Origin: Saprospiraceae bacterium
GTDB taxonomy: Bacteria; Bacteroidota; Bacteroidia; Chitinophagales; Saprospiraceae
Length of the DNA: 64,000 nucleotides
NCBI GenBank assembly: GCA_020846655.1
Contig: JADLDL010000277.1
Coordinates: forward strand, 1-64,000
Direction: 5' to 3'
Positions 1-8,251 of the stretch are shown here, in pieces. Under the pieces are notes generated by a model. That model did no database searches, was not told where the DNA came from, and saw only the letters and a list, made by a program, of their open reading frames with translations. The stretch's first letter is position 1. The number at the start of each line of letters is the position of its first letter. Made by a program: the position numbers and the translations under genes.

Positions 1-340
1 AAACGGCTTGATCGAGCCAGTGCTGGAGCTCGTTTTCTGGTCGGCTGTAATGCCGGATGGAAATAAACTCCTTTGTCATTTTATATAACTCCGACATCAC
101 CTTGTCCATTTTGCCCGGCACCACGGTCGAGTTGGGGAAAACACGCTCATAGGCAAGCGCGCGATCCAATTGTTGGGTGGCGAAATCCGGCGCTGTATCT
201 GCAATAAAAGCCAGCAACTCCTGCGTTTCCCGAACAAAGGCGCCCCGGTTGAAATACGGTGAGGCAGCAAAAAGTTGGAGCTCGCTCCATTCGTCTGGGG
301 TGAATTTTCGTAATGTTTCAACAAGCAGGCTCTTCACCAT
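1..340 (-). CDS. Uncharacterised protein, N-terminal fragment cut by the window edge
   Basis: A minus-strand reading frame starts at the ATG complementary to 338-340 and stays open to the left edge, giving about 113 residues with no stop. It begins MVKSLLVETLRKFTPDEWSE and continues with FAASPYFNRG. The composition is that of a soluble, helical cytoplasmic protein with no signal peptide or membrane segment. I do not recognise a family. It is divergent from the T9SS gene at 456, with 115 bases between the two starts. Because the C-terminal part is missing, domain content and full length cannot be judged. The start is well supported, since the ATG is followed immediately by protein-like sequence and no upstream in-frame start is evident. 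Confidence 0.7.
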   Translation of the reverse strand, partial: MVKSLLVETLRKFTPDEWSELQLFAASPYFNRGAFVRETQELLAFIADTAPDFATQQLDRALAYERVFPNSTVVPGKMDKVMSELYKMTKEFISIRHYSRPENELQHWLDQAV

Positions 341-455
341 AGGTGGCTGTTTTGAATCCGGCAGAAAAATCGGGAAAAAGTGTTACAGATTATCGGTCTG
401 GAAAAAGGGTACTTCGTGCTTTGAATTCAGTCAAGGATACAAACGCATAATTACT

Positions 456-1544
456 ATGAAAATTCAACTGGCTTTACTTTTTGCCTTCTTCAGTTTGTTG
501 TGGAGTATGCCCGTCGGTGCTGCGCCTGTTGTGCCTGCCAATACGGCCGATTTGCCGGTATGCGACCTGCCGGCGCCCACCAACGTGCAGCGGTTTTTCC
601 CCAACCCGGCGACAGTGACCTACACTTGGGACCCCGTGGCCGGTGCCGTCAAGTACTTTGCCGTGCTTACCAACCTGACGCTCGGCGGTGTTGTCGTTTC
701 GCAGGACCCGGTGGGCACCACCGTCTCGTTTCCCATCATTGCCGGCCACCAGTATCAATTCAAAGTGGCGGCTATGTGCGCCGAAAAACTGGTGAGCATC
801 AATTATACCTACGATAATTTCACGGCCCCCTTTGTTGTTATTGACCTGATCGTAGAAGTCAACTCCGGCTGCTCCGACTACGGCAGCTCCATCGGCACGT
901 ATTTCGATCAAAACGGCACACGTACCTGGACCTATTCCTTTGGGTACGACCGCGGCTATTGGATGAAGATCCCGCTTCCACAGGGAGGCGGAAACGTAAT
1001 GGCCTATTTTAAAAGATCGGAACTCAGTGCATTTACATACGATATGACGGTGTTGGACCCCAGCGGCAGCTTATACAGCATGTTTTGTCCCGGCGGCGGC
1101 TCCACCTGCCAGAGGGCCCGGCTGAGTACCGCCAGTGGCCCGCTGGTCGATATATTTTTCGAGAACGAATCCAAAATTTCTGCTTACAAATTGGATAACA
1201 GTGGTGTAGCGCCCGAATTTACCGTACACAACGAATGCTCGCACGGCGGCGGGCGCAGCCCTGGCGATGCCAGCCAAGCGGGCGGGGCAGAACCAACGAT
1301 CTTGCCGCTCAACCCCTTCCGCGATGCCCTGGACCTGTTTTTCTCCGAAACACCTGCACAAACAACCAGCCTTCGCCTGCTCGACCTGCAAGGCCGCGTG
1401 TGCCTGCAAACGGAGATTCAACCGGAACAAATTTCTGAAAACATCTACTCCCTGTCGGCGCCCAGCCTGCTGCCAGGCCTGTATTTCCTGCACCTGAAAA
1501 GCGCTTCAGGCCAAATACAGGTGCGCAAAGTCATCAAACAATAA
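456..1544 (+). CDS. Secreted T9SS cargo protein with fibronectin-like domain
   Basis: Encodes 362 residues. The frame is open upstream to 177, but the ATG at 456 begins a clean signal peptide (MKIQLALLFAFFSLLWSMPV, cleavage near GAA-AP), so the longer start is rejected. Residues about 35-110 (from DLPAPTNVQ through QYQFKVAAMC) resemble a fibronectin type III-like domain. A middle region rich in Tyr, Gly and Cys is not recognised. The last 80 residues have the form of a T9SS type A sorting domain: LNPF near the start, a LRLLDLQGRV strand, LPGLYFLHLKS, and the terminal RKVIKQ. The predicted fate is Sec export, then T9SS delivery to the surface or medium with removal of the C-terminal domain. 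The substrate or ligand is unknown. Confidence 0.85.
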   Translation: MKIQLALLFAFFSLLWSMPVGAAPVVPANTADLPVCDLPAPTNVQRFFPNPATVTYTWDPVAGAVKYFAVLTNLTLGGVVVSQDPVGTTVSFPIIAGHQYQFKVAAMCAEKLVSINYTYDNFTAPFVVIDLIVEVNSGCSDYGSSIGTYFDQNGTRTWTYSFGYDRGYWMKIPLPQGGGNVMAYFKRSELSAFTYDMTVLDPSGSLYSMFCPGGGSTCQRARLSTASGPLVDIFFENESKISAYKLDNSGVAPEFTVHNECSHGGGRSPGDASQAGGAEPTILPLNPFRDALDLFFSETPAQTTSLRLLDLQGRVCLQTEIQPEQISENIYSLSAPSLLPGLYFLHLKSASGQIQVRKVIKQ

Positions 1545-1548
1545 ACCT

Positions 1549-1592
1549 GTTGCGGCGAGCGGCTTTTTATTGCCAAAGCCGCTCGCTGCAAC
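1549..1592. terminator. Hairpin between convergent genes
   Basis: An 18-base arm (1549-1566, starting GTTGCGGCGAGCGGC) pairs with 1575-1592 (ending GCTCGCTGCAAC), with one mismatch and an 8-base loop. It lies 4 bases after the T9SS gene stop and 35 bases beyond the end of the convergent DUF5682 gene. There is no long T-run outside the stem; the T and A runs are inside its top. It probably ends transcription from both sides, but termination is inferred from position and stem strength alone. Confidence 0.6.
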
Positions 1593-1626
1593 AAGTCTAA
1601 TAAACCGGCCCGCTGCTGCGGCCGCC

Positions 1627-3909
1627 TCAGCGCAACACCAGCGCCAACAGCGGTCGCAGCAGCGCTACCCGCTCCTCGTCCCAGCCGGCGTTTTCGGTGG
1701 CTGCCATACCGCTGGTTTGGGGCCCGTTTTTGGCCAGGTCGAGCATTTTTTCACGCTCAGGGCCGGCAAAGCGGCTAAAGGTGCGCCGCAGCACCGGCAA
1801 CAATTCCGGGAAATCGGCCTCCGGTATGCCCCCCACCCAAGCGTCGAGCAGTTGCCAGAGCGCAGGCTGGTGGATCAACAACAGGCCGCTGCCCTGCAAA
1901 AAGCCATCCAGCCACAGGGCTGCCTCCAGCGTCGCCTGGCCATGCGACAAGCGGTAGTGCATCAGCCCCGCCACAGCGCCGGTGTCGAGTATTTTTTGTT
2001 CAAACAACAAACGGCAGGCCAGGCCCGCCAACAACGGCGCCGCAAAATCAGCCATATGTGCTAATGCCTCCTGCCAGGCCTGCGTATGCTCCGGCTGCTG
2101 CCAGATGCCTAAGGCGCGGTGTACGGCCAGCACTTTTTTGGCTACCTCTTCGGCCACGTCTGCCTGTATCCCCTGACAAGCCCCCGGTAGTTGAATGCAC
2201 ACCCGGGGCACCACTTGTTCGAGCAATTGCCGGATCGCCGAAAGATCCATCTGCCGGGCGTGCCCGTAGCGCAGCACTTCCACCAGCGGCAACACCGTGT
2301 CGGCCAGCAACAGTGCATCGCGTGCCAGCGCGCTCACGCGCCGGATTTGCTGCACCAGCGGCGCCAAGGCCGGCGTTAGTTCGGCTTTGAGCACAGCACT
2401 GAGCAACTGCACCAACTCGGGCAGGCCTTTTTGCTGGCGCAATGCCCACTGGATGCGGCGCAGGGCGGCTTCTTCTACCGTATTGCCCCAGGTGCCGGCT
2501 TCGATCAGCCGGATTTCATAGTCGGGCAGCCATTTCAGGCTCCAGTTTTCGTGAAACCGGCCTTGTTCCCGCCCACTGCCTTCCACCGCAGTGCCCCAGG
2601 GGATGCGCAACACCTGCAAGCGGTGCAGCAACTGGCTTTTGCGCAAATGCGAGGCCTCGCGCAGGTCGAGCGCCAGCGACTGTTCTTCGGTACTCAACTG
2701 GAGGCGCGCGCTGCGCAATTGCGCTTCAAAATCGATCTTCAAGGGCACCATCTGTACCGAAGCCGGTACCCGGCCCAGCACATCGCCTACTACCAGTTGG
2801 CGTTCGAGCAGCTCGAGCGGCTTTTCGGCGCCCTCGCAGAGTACCGTCACGGCGGCTTCGCGCAGCTCCTCGATGCCGGGCAACAAGGTATGCCGCAGGG
2901 CGGCCAGCGTTTCGGCCAGCCGCACGGCTTCGATCACATGCGCAGAGGATAGGATCAGGTCCTGCTCGCGCAACAGGCGCGCGGCGCGGGCCAGCCAGAC
3001 GGCGTGCGGCGCCCGGAAGCGAATTTCTGCCGAGGGATCGTTTTCGGCTACCGGCATAGCAGAGGCGGCCCACAACTCGCGGTACCAGGCCGGCGCCACC
3101 ACACCGGCGCCATAGCCGCTTTGCGTGGCCAGGCGATCAAAAGACCAAGGTACCCAGGTCGCCTGTGTTTTTATTTTTTTCAAACCTTTGAGTACAGTGG
3201 CGTCTTCGGCCGCTTTGATGCGCGGGGTGTCGTGCAACACCGGGGCATGCCAGGCGCCACACACGACGGCAATCCGCCGGAACCCCTCTTTTTGGGCTGC
3301 GCGAATGGTTTGGCGCATAAAAGCCTCGCGCAACAGCGTCTCCCGGCTTTCCAGCGTGCCGCCTCGGGCTTTTTCGGCGCGCAGCGCCTGCATCAACTCC
3401 AGCACGACAGGGAACACCGCCGCTGGGTCGGGCTTGCGTTCAAAAATGGCTTCCCACCAGCGTTCGGGGTCGCTGTAGCCTGCCAAACGGGCAATGGCGG
3501 TAAATGGATCGGGCAAGGCTGCCGGGGCGTCCGGATCGGGTAGGTTCAGTTGCAATTGCGGGGCTTCTTCGTCGGTGTCGCGCAAGGCAAACGTGATGCT
3601 CATGGGCAGGTCCATAAACCGAAGCGGCACCCCCTGCCGCAAGCCGAACAACATGGCTTGCCATTCGGGCGAAAACTCGGCGAAGGGAAAGAAGGAGGCC
3701 TGGCGCAGGTTTTTGGCGTTATAGATGAGCAGGGCCACTGGTGGCACCATGTCGGGGGCGGCCACGGGCGGCAGCAGGGGTTCGCCTTCGGGCGGCCCTT
3801 CGAGCAGGATCAGGTCGGGTTGCAGGGCATCCAGGGCGTGCAAGAGGCTGCGGGCGGAGCCGGGGCCATGGTGGCGGATGCCAAAAACCGAAAGTGGGGG
3901 CCGTTCCAT
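1627..3909 (-). CDS. DUF5682 family protein
   Basis: Encodes 760 residues from the ATG at 3909. The N-terminus carries the family hallmark GIRHHGPGSA (residues 10-19) followed by LILLEGPPEG (about 33-42). This His/Glu-containing start resembles the TraB/ChaN/EreA-like fold, so a metal-dependent hydrolase-like core is possible (inference). The remaining 700 residues are mostly predicted helix, and no known catalytic motif beyond the N-terminus is visible. From general knowledge, this family is usually encoded with a MoxR-type AAA ATPase, a von Willebrand A protein and a SWIM-domain protein; none of these is in the window. The gene starts 4 bases after the prsW stop, so the two are probably cotranscribed. 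No signal peptide is present, so it should be cytoplasmic. Function unknown. Confidence 0.85.
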   Translation of the reverse strand: MERPPLSVFGIRHHGPGSARSLLHALDALQPDLILLEGPPEGEPLLPPVAAPDMVPPVALLIYNAKNLRQASFFPFAEFSPEWQAMLFGLRQGVPLRFMDLPMSITFALRDTDEEAPQLQLNLPDPDAPAALPDPFTAIARLAGYSDPERWWEAIFERKPDPAAVFPVVLELMQALRAEKARGGTLESRETLLREAFMRQTIRAAQKEGFRRIAVVCGAWHAPVLHDTPRIKAAEDATVLKGLKKIKTQATWVPWSFDRLATQSGYGAGVVAPAWYRELWAASAMPVAENDPSAEIRFRAPHAVWLARAARLLREQDLILSSAHVIEAVRLAETLAALRHTLLPGIEELREAAVTVLCEGAEKPLELLERQLVVGDVLGRVPASVQMVPLKIDFEAQLRSARLQLSTEEQSLALDLREASHLRKSQLLHRLQVLRIPWGTAVEGSGREQGRFHENWSLKWLPDYEIRLIEAGTWGNTVEEAALRRIQWALRQQKGLPELVQLLSAVLKAELTPALAPLVQQIRRVSALARDALLLADTVLPLVEVLRYGHARQMDLSAIRQLLEQVVPRVCIQLPGACQGIQADVAEEVAKKVLAVHRALGIWQQPEHTQAWQEALAHMADFAAPLLAGLACRLLFEQKILDTGAVAGLMHYRLSHGQATLEAALWLDGFLQGSGLLLIHQPALWQLLDAWVGGIPEADFPELLPVLRRTFSRFAGPEREKMLDLAKNGPQTSGMAATENAGWDEERVALLRPLLALVLR

Positions 3910-3913
3910 GCGT

Positions 3914-4600
3914 TTAGTTGTCTTTGCGGAAGGGCGAATGTTCCTGGTGGTGCTGGATCATGCGGCCACAAAAGATCAGGCTGAGGTACAGCACGAGTGT
4001 GCCCAGCACCACCAGCCAGCGGGATCGGTTTTGCATAATCAGCAGGTCATACAGGCCGTGGAGGAGGATGGAGAGGCCGAGTCCCAGGGCGAGCAGGCGT
4101 TGTTGGCGCGGGGCGCTTTCGAATTTAGCCAGTCCGGCGTAGTAGCCTTGCACAATGGCGAAGGCGAGGTGCGCGGGCACGGCGGTGAGCGTGCGGAGCA
4201 GCACGGTTTGGAGCCCGAAGCGGTCGGCGTAGGCGAGGTTTTCGAGGGTGGCAAAGCCCATGGCGATCAGCACGGCGTACACGATTCCATCGAGGGGTTC
4301 GTTGAAAAACCGGTGCGGGAAGGCCAGTGTGAGCAGGAGGATAAATTTGATCAGTTCTTCGTTGAAGGCCAGGGCGCCGAAGGCTAGGACGGCGGTTTGC
4401 CCCCAATCGAAGGGCGGGCTGCCGACGGCGGCGAAGGCCCAGCGCTCTACCAGTACGGCGGGCACTGTAGCGGCGGCGCCGAATACAAAGCAAAGCACCA
4501 GGGGCGCCAGTGGTTCGCGGTCGAATTTGTCGGCCCGGAAAATAACATAGCTGATGAAAAATCCGGGTAATACGGCGAGGAACAGCAACAGCAGGTTCAC
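3914..4600 (-). CDS. PrsW-family intramembrane metalloprotease
   Basis: A polytopic membrane protein of about 228 residues with the PrsW (CPBP-superfamily) signature in order: NEELIKF (EE at about 81-82, K85), GFATLEN (115-121), VPAHLAFAI (His144) and ILLHGLYD (His181). These Glu and His residues are expected to bind the catalytic zinc inside the membrane. PrsW proteins cleave membrane proteins, classically an anti-sigma factor; the substrate here is unknown. No ATG precedes the first hydrophobic segment. GTG at 4600 gives the typical N-terminus MNLLLLFLAVLPG, while TTG at 4621 is the longer alternative. The gene lies just downstream of the ribosomal operon terminator and 4 bases before the DUF5682 gene. 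Confidence 0.85.
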   Translation of the reverse strand: MNLLLLFLAVLPGFFISYVIFRADKFDREPLAPLVLCFVFGAAATVPAVLVERWAFAAVGSPPFDWGQTAVLAFGALAFNEELIKFILLLTLAFPHRFFNEPLDGIVYAVLIAMGFATLENLAYADRFGLQTVLLRTLTAVPAHLAFAIVQGYYAGLAKFESAPRQQRLLALGLGLSILLHGLYDLLIMQNRSRWLVVLGTLVLYLSLIFCGRMIQHHQEHSPFRKDN

Positions 4601-4632
4601 AGTGTGGGTGGCAAGGGGCAACTTGCGGCAAC

Positions 4633-4671
4633 AAAAAAAGGCAAAACCAGGCAGGATGCCCGGTTTTGCCT
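4633..4671 (-). terminator. Rho-independent terminator of the rpsF-rpsR-rplI operon
   Basis: On the minus strand an AGGCAAAACC arm pairs with GGTTTTGCCT (4662-4671 with 4639-4648), extended by an inner GCC/GGC stem around a 5-base loop and followed by seven T (4633-4639 read in complement). It sits 31 bases after the rplI stop. It is a textbook intrinsic terminator for the ribosomal operon. Confidence 0.9.
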
Positions 4672-4702
4672 CTTCAATTTTTATGGACCGTCAAAAAAGG
4701 AC

Positions 4703-5176
4703 TTATTCGCCCTCTGCGGCAGCAACAGCGCCTTCGCCGGCTACTTCAAACTTGGCCGCTACCACCACTTCCGAGTGGAATTTGACCGAGGCTTCGTAGT
4801 TGCCGAGTTCTTTGACTTCTTCCGGCATCGTGACGATGCGCTTGTCGATGTCGATACCCAGTTGTTCTTTGATGGCAACGACCAGGTTTTGGGCGCTTAC
4901 CGAACCGAACAAGCGGCCGCTTTCACCGGCTTTAGCGGTGATTTTCAGGGTAGCGGCTGCGATTTTGGAAGCCAGTTCGCGGTAGGTGCCTACCATGGCG
5001 GCTTCTTTCTTGGCGTTTTGCCGTTTCAACCCATCCAGGCGAGCCATGTTGGCTTTGTTGGCTACAATCGCCAGGCCCTGGGGGATGAGGTAGTTGCGAC
5101 CAAACCCGTCTTTTACCGTGACGACATCGTGTTTGGCGCCAACTTTTTCAATATGATCAAGCAGAATGACATTCAT
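4703..5176 (-). CDS. rplI: 50S ribosomal protein L9
   Basis: Encodes 157 residues, close to the usual length of about 150. The N-terminal domain is diagnostic: MNVILLDHIEKVGAKHDVV, then VKDGFGRNYLIPQGLA. A long helix (residues about 45-75) links to the C-terminal domain with GRLFGSVSAQ. The short alanine/glutamate tail (GEGAVAAAEGE) is an extension. L9 binds 23S rRNA near the L1 stalk and helps maintain reading frame. It is last in the rpsF-rpsR-rplI operon, 102 bases after rpsR, and is followed by a strong terminator. Confidence 0.97.
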   Translation of the reverse strand: MNVILLDHIEKVGAKHDVVTVKDGFGRNYLIPQGLAIVANKANMARLDGLKRQNAKKEAAMVGTYRELASKIAAATLKITAKAGESGRLFGSVSAQNLVVAIKEQLGIDIDKRIVTMPEEVKELGNYEASVKFHSEVVVAAKFEVAGEGAVAAAEGE

Positions 5177-5278
5177 TGCTTAAAAAAAATTTGAAGAGTG
5201 AAAGGTGGAATTTCCCCTTGGATATGGAAACGAGCCGGTGTTTGCCAGCCAATGCTCCTTTCCCGGCCAAGGCCAAAC

Positions 5279-5548
5279 TCATTTCAGCAAGTCGCCGATA
5301 AACGGCAACATGCCCAGGTGACGGGCGCGCTTAACGGCTGTGGATACGCGGCGCTGGTATTTCAGGCTGTTGCCCGTGATGCGGCGCGGCAGCAGTTTGC
5401 CTTGCTCGTTGATGAATTGGATCAGGAAATCCGGATCTTTGTAGTCAATGTATTTGATGCCGAATTTGCGAAAGCGGCAATATTTTTTGCGTTTCAGTCC
5501 GATTTTCGGATTGCTGAGAAACTTTACATCTTCTCTCGAGGCAGCCAT
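5279..5548 (-). CDS. rpsR: 30S ribosomal protein S18
   Basis: Encodes 89 residues, with the S18 core KYCRFRKFGIKYIDYKDPDF and the C-terminal signature GKLLPRRITGNSLKYQRRV followed by KRARHLGMLPF. S18 forms a heterodimer with S6 on the 30S platform and contacts 16S rRNA. The gene is 48 bases downstream of rpsF and 102 upstream of rplI, in the conserved bacterial order, and is cotranscribed from the promoter in front of rpsF. The ATG at 5548 is the only plausible start. Confidence 0.97.
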   Translation of the reverse strand: MAASREDVKFLSNPKIGLKRKKYCRFRKFGIKYIDYKDPDFLIQFINEQGKLLPRRITGNSLKYQRRVSTAVKRARHLGMLPFIGDLLK

Positions 5549-5596
5549 ATCGTGAATGCGTTATTTTAGTGAGAAAGTGGAGTGGGTGGGTGATGC

Positions 5597-6025
5597 TTAT
5601 TCCGCGTCGGCTACCTCGGCGGTATCCAGGTCCACGACAGCAGGCGCCGCAACGGCTTCTACGGGCGGAGCGGCTACTTCTTTCGGTTTTTTACCGATGC
5701 GGCCGTTGCGCTTGTCGTCGTTGTACTTGATGCCGTACTTGTCGAGTTTGACGGTGAGGAAACGCAGCAAACGCTCGTCGCGCTTCAAGTTCAGTTCGAA
5801 CTTGGTAAGCCATTCGGCCGACTCGCACCCAAACTCGATGCAGTAGTACACGCCGCTGGAGCGTTTGTTGATGGAGTACGCCAGTTGGCGCAACCCGATA
5901 GCATCCACCGCCACTACCGTGGCGCCAAAGTTTTTCAACTCGTTCTGGATGTGTTCTGCTGTCGATTTGACTTCATCGCCCGACAGCACTGGATCTACGA
6001 TGAAGGTGACTTCGTAATGTCTCAT
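5597..6025 (-). CDS. rpsF: 30S ribosomal protein S6
   Basis: Encodes 142 residues: an S6 fold of about 100 residues (MRHYEVTFIVDPVLSGDEV, then LRQLAYSINKRSSGVYYCIE, then DERLLRFLTVKLDKY) plus a low-complexity Ala/Val/Pro/Glu tail of about 35 residues. S6 is a 30S platform protein and partner of S18. It is the first gene of the operon. The ATG at 6025 gives the conserved N-terminus. The promoter at 6074-6105 lies about 50 bases upstream. The acidic tail is common in Bacteroidota ribosomal proteins but has no assigned role. Confidence 0.97.
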   Translation of the reverse strand: MRHYEVTFIVDPVLSGDEVKSTAEHIQNELKNFGATVVAVDAIGLRQLAYSINKRSSGVYYCIEFGCESAEWLTKFELNLKRDERLLRFLTVKLDKYGIKYNDDKRNGRIGKKPKEVAAPPVEAVAAPAVVDLDTAEVADAE

Positions 6026-6073
6026 TTTCAGTTACTTGTGAAAATTAATAAGAACTTTCGCCTAAAGCGGGTG

Positions 6074-6105
6074 CAAAAGTAGGGCGTTTTGCCGGAAAAA
6101 CCAAA
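6074..6105 (-). promoter_or_regulatory. Bacteroidota-type promoter of the ribosomal operon
   Basis: Read on the minus strand: TTTG (complement of 6102-6105), a 20-base spacer, then TACTTTTG (complement of 6074-6081). This matches the -33 TTTG and -7 TAnnTTTG elements of Bacteroidota housekeeping sigma factors. The -7 box ends 49 bases upstream of the rpsF start codon. Confidence 0.75.
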
Positions 6106-6175
6106 CGGAATAAAACACTTTTCCATACTGAAAACGCCCTGCCGGGCTCCTTGGCCACACGGCCCATGCCCCGGC

Positions 6176-6898
6176 TCATTGGCCCTGCCCCCGGATGGCA
6201 CAACCGCGCAGGATCTCGCGCCCGATCCGGACTTCGGCCGAGTAATCATATTGCCGGTCCGACATCCCGTCGCTACACATTTCCCGGCGAATCACGGCCC
6301 GCAGGCGCTCGCCATTGCCGGCATGTACCGATTCGTACACCCAGCTGTTGCCGTCGCCTGGAGGCGCCGTTTTGGGAAATGGAAACCATTTGCCGGTTTC
6401 GCTGCCGATATGTTTCAGCGAAATCCCGTTGCGCGCATCGATCACCAGGCCCCAAAACGGCTCCGTGCCGATGCACCAGAACACATAGGGCGGGCAGGTA
6501 CTGCGTATCGTTCGGGCCGAGAGGCTGTCGATCCGGTTGATGATGAGCGTGCCCTGCACGATCGAATCGGCACTGGACGCCGGAAAGGGCGTGATCACGC
6601 CCTGCACCACGGCTACCACGGGCTCTCCGGGCACCGGCGACGGTTGGCAGGCTTCCTGGTACATCGAGTCGAGGCTGCTCGGGTGGACCAGCACCCGGTA
6701 GGTTTTGCCGGCGGTACAATCGTAAAATGCCGGTCCTTCGCCGGTTTGGCTGAAGGTGCCGTGCAGGGTTTGCTCGGGCAGGGGCATTGCGGCCTGGGGT
6801 TCCAGCGGCACAACCGGCGCTTGCCGGGCAGTGGGGGGCGTTTCGCTGCAGGCGGCCAGCAACAAGGCGAAGAACAAAGGACGCATCGGTATTTGCAT
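6176..6898 (-). CDS. COG3650-type lipoprotein
   Basis: Encodes about 240 residues. A lipoprotein signal (MRPLFFALLLAAC, lipobox LAAC) is followed by a Pro/Thr-rich linker. The C-terminal half (about 135-235) carries the marks of the COG3650/YbaY-adjacent family: FWCIGTEPFWGL, then REMCSDGMSDRQYDYSA and LRGCA, with conserved Cys that probably form disulfides. An N-terminal part (about 45-120) has a separate beta-rich look. It is anchored in the membrane facing the periplasm; the molecular function is unknown. ATG 6898 is chosen; ATG 6886 also gives a good lipoprotein signal, and a TTG lies at 6904. TACATTTG in complement at 6902-6909 may be a -7 box, which would favour the shorter start. Confidence 0.75.
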   Translation of the reverse strand: MQIPMRPLFFALLLAACSETPPTARQAPVVPLEPQAAMPLPEQTLHGTFSQTGEGPAFYDCTAGKTYRVLVHPSSLDSMYQEACQPSPVPGEPVVAVVQGVITPFPASSADSIVQGTLIINRIDSLSARTIRSTCPPYVFWCIGTEPFWGLVIDARNGISLKHIGSETGKWFPFPKTAPPGDGNSWVYESVHAGNGERLRAVIRREMCSDGMSDRQYDYSAEVRIGREILRGCAIRGQGQ

Positions 6899-7018
6899 GT
6901 TCAAATGTAGATTGTTTTATTGGTGAAAAATGCCAAAAATCATAGGCCGTCGCCCAACGCCCGGCCGCCTTCGCCCTGTCTGTCCGGATATTACTAACCC
7001 TTCCACTTTTGTTCTGCT

Positions 7019-8239
7019 ATGGTTAAAAATGCTCAAATCCTCCTGCTCCTCCTCCTGTTGGCCAGTTTGGTCGCCTGCAAAAAAGAAAACACCCCGAAAG
7101 AACCGGTCCCGGTAGACAGTGTGGCGGAAATAGCCGCCATGAACCAAACCCTCGGCTGGAGTATTTTCAAACAGGAGCAACTCGCCAAGCCCGATGAAAA
7201 CATCCTGATTTCGCCTTTTAGTATTCAAACGGCGCTGAACATGGCCAACAATGGCGCCCAGGGCAATACGCAGGCTGAAATGCTGGGCCTGGTGAACTGT
7301 GAGGGCTGCGCACTCAGCGACCTGAACCGCCTGCACCAGGACCTGACGACCCTGCTCACCGAACAAAGCGGCCACCCAACCCTCACGCTGGCCAACCGGT
7401 TTTTCTACGACCCGGCCCGCGTAACGGTCAAGGCGCCGTTCATCGGCATTCTAGCCGATCGCTACGCATGCGGTGCCGATCAGGCCGATTTCAGTGCCGA
7501 ACAAGCCGCACTCGACGAGATCAATGCTTGGGTAAAAACCAATACCAACGGTAAAATCGACAAGATTTTGGACAACATCAATGCCCTGGATGTCGCCTTC
7601 CTGATCAACGCCCTGCATTTCAAAGCAGACTGGGCCATCGGCTTTGCGCCTAAAAACACCGGCCAGCAAGCCTTTACGAAGGCCGACGGCTCAGAAGTGC
7701 AGGTCGATTTTGTAAACGCCGACCGAAACTTTACGTTTGCCAGAACCGGGCAGTACGAATTGGTGGATATCCCGTTCCGGGATTCTACATTCAGCCTCAG
7801 TTTTATTCAGCCGGGCGCCGCCAACACGGATGCCTCCTGGAGCCGAAACATAACGGCGGCCAACTGGAACGCCTTGTACGACAGCATCCAATACAAGCGG
7901 GCCATCGTCGGGTTTCCCAAACTCAAACTGGCCTACGAAAACGACCTGATCAACAGCCTGAAAGTACTGGGCATGCGGGATGCTTTTTCGGAAACTGCCG
8001 CTGATTTTAGCCCCCTGGGCACGGCCTCCGGCAATATTTTTATCAGCCAGATCAAACACAAAGCAGTCCTGGAAGTGGATGAAAAAGGCGCCGAAGGCGC
8101 AGCGGTCACCTCTATCGGTTTTAGCCAAACCTCCCTGCCGCCCGTGTTTTGGTTTGACCAACCCTTTGTGCTGGCGCTGCGGCATATCCCTACCAATACA
8201 CTGATTTTTACGGGGTATGTGGCCAATCCGGCGTTCTGA
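7019..8239 (+). CDS. Serpin, membrane-anchored lipoprotein
   Basis: Encodes 406 residues. A lipoprotein signal ends at Cys20 (LLASLVACKK), followed by a full serpin domain from about residue 40 to the end. Recognisable serpin features are NILISPFSIQTALNMANNGA, the breach/shutter segment ALDVAFLINALHFKADW, and the C-terminal DQPFVLALRH then TLIFTGYVANP. The reactive loop aligns without gaps to alpha-1-antitrypsin: hinge EKGAEGAAV (355-363), and T371-S372 at the P1-P1' position just before LPP. Small residues at P12-P9 (G, A, A, V) are typical of inhibitory serpins. It probably protects the cell surface against serine proteases; a Thr P1 suggests an elastase-like or subtilisin-like target (inference). 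It is convergent with DUF1304 across a repeat island. Confidence 0.92.
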   Translation: MVKNAQILLLLLLLASLVACKKENTPKEPVPVDSVAEIAAMNQTLGWSIFKQEQLAKPDENILISPFSIQTALNMANNGAQGNTQAEMLGLVNCEGCALSDLNRLHQDLTTLLTEQSGHPTLTLANRFFYDPARVTVKAPFIGILADRYACGADQADFSAEQAALDEINAWVKTNTNGKIDKILDNINALDVAFLINALHFKADWAIGFAPKNTGQQAFTKADGSEVQVDFVNADRNFTFARTGQYELVDIPFRDSTFSLSFIQPGAANTDASWSRNITAANWNALYDSIQYKRAIVGFPKLKLAYENDLINSLKVLGMRDAFSETAADFSPLGTASGNIFISQIKHKAVLEVDEKGAEGAAVTSIGFSQTSLPPVFWFDQPFVLALRHIPTNTLIFTGYVANPAF

Positions 8240-8251
8240 GTTCTTTATCTG

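Noticed and set aside
177..455. Longer N-terminus for the T9SS protein at 456
   Set aside because: The extra residues read through antisense of the left-edge gene, and the signal peptide begins at ATG 456.
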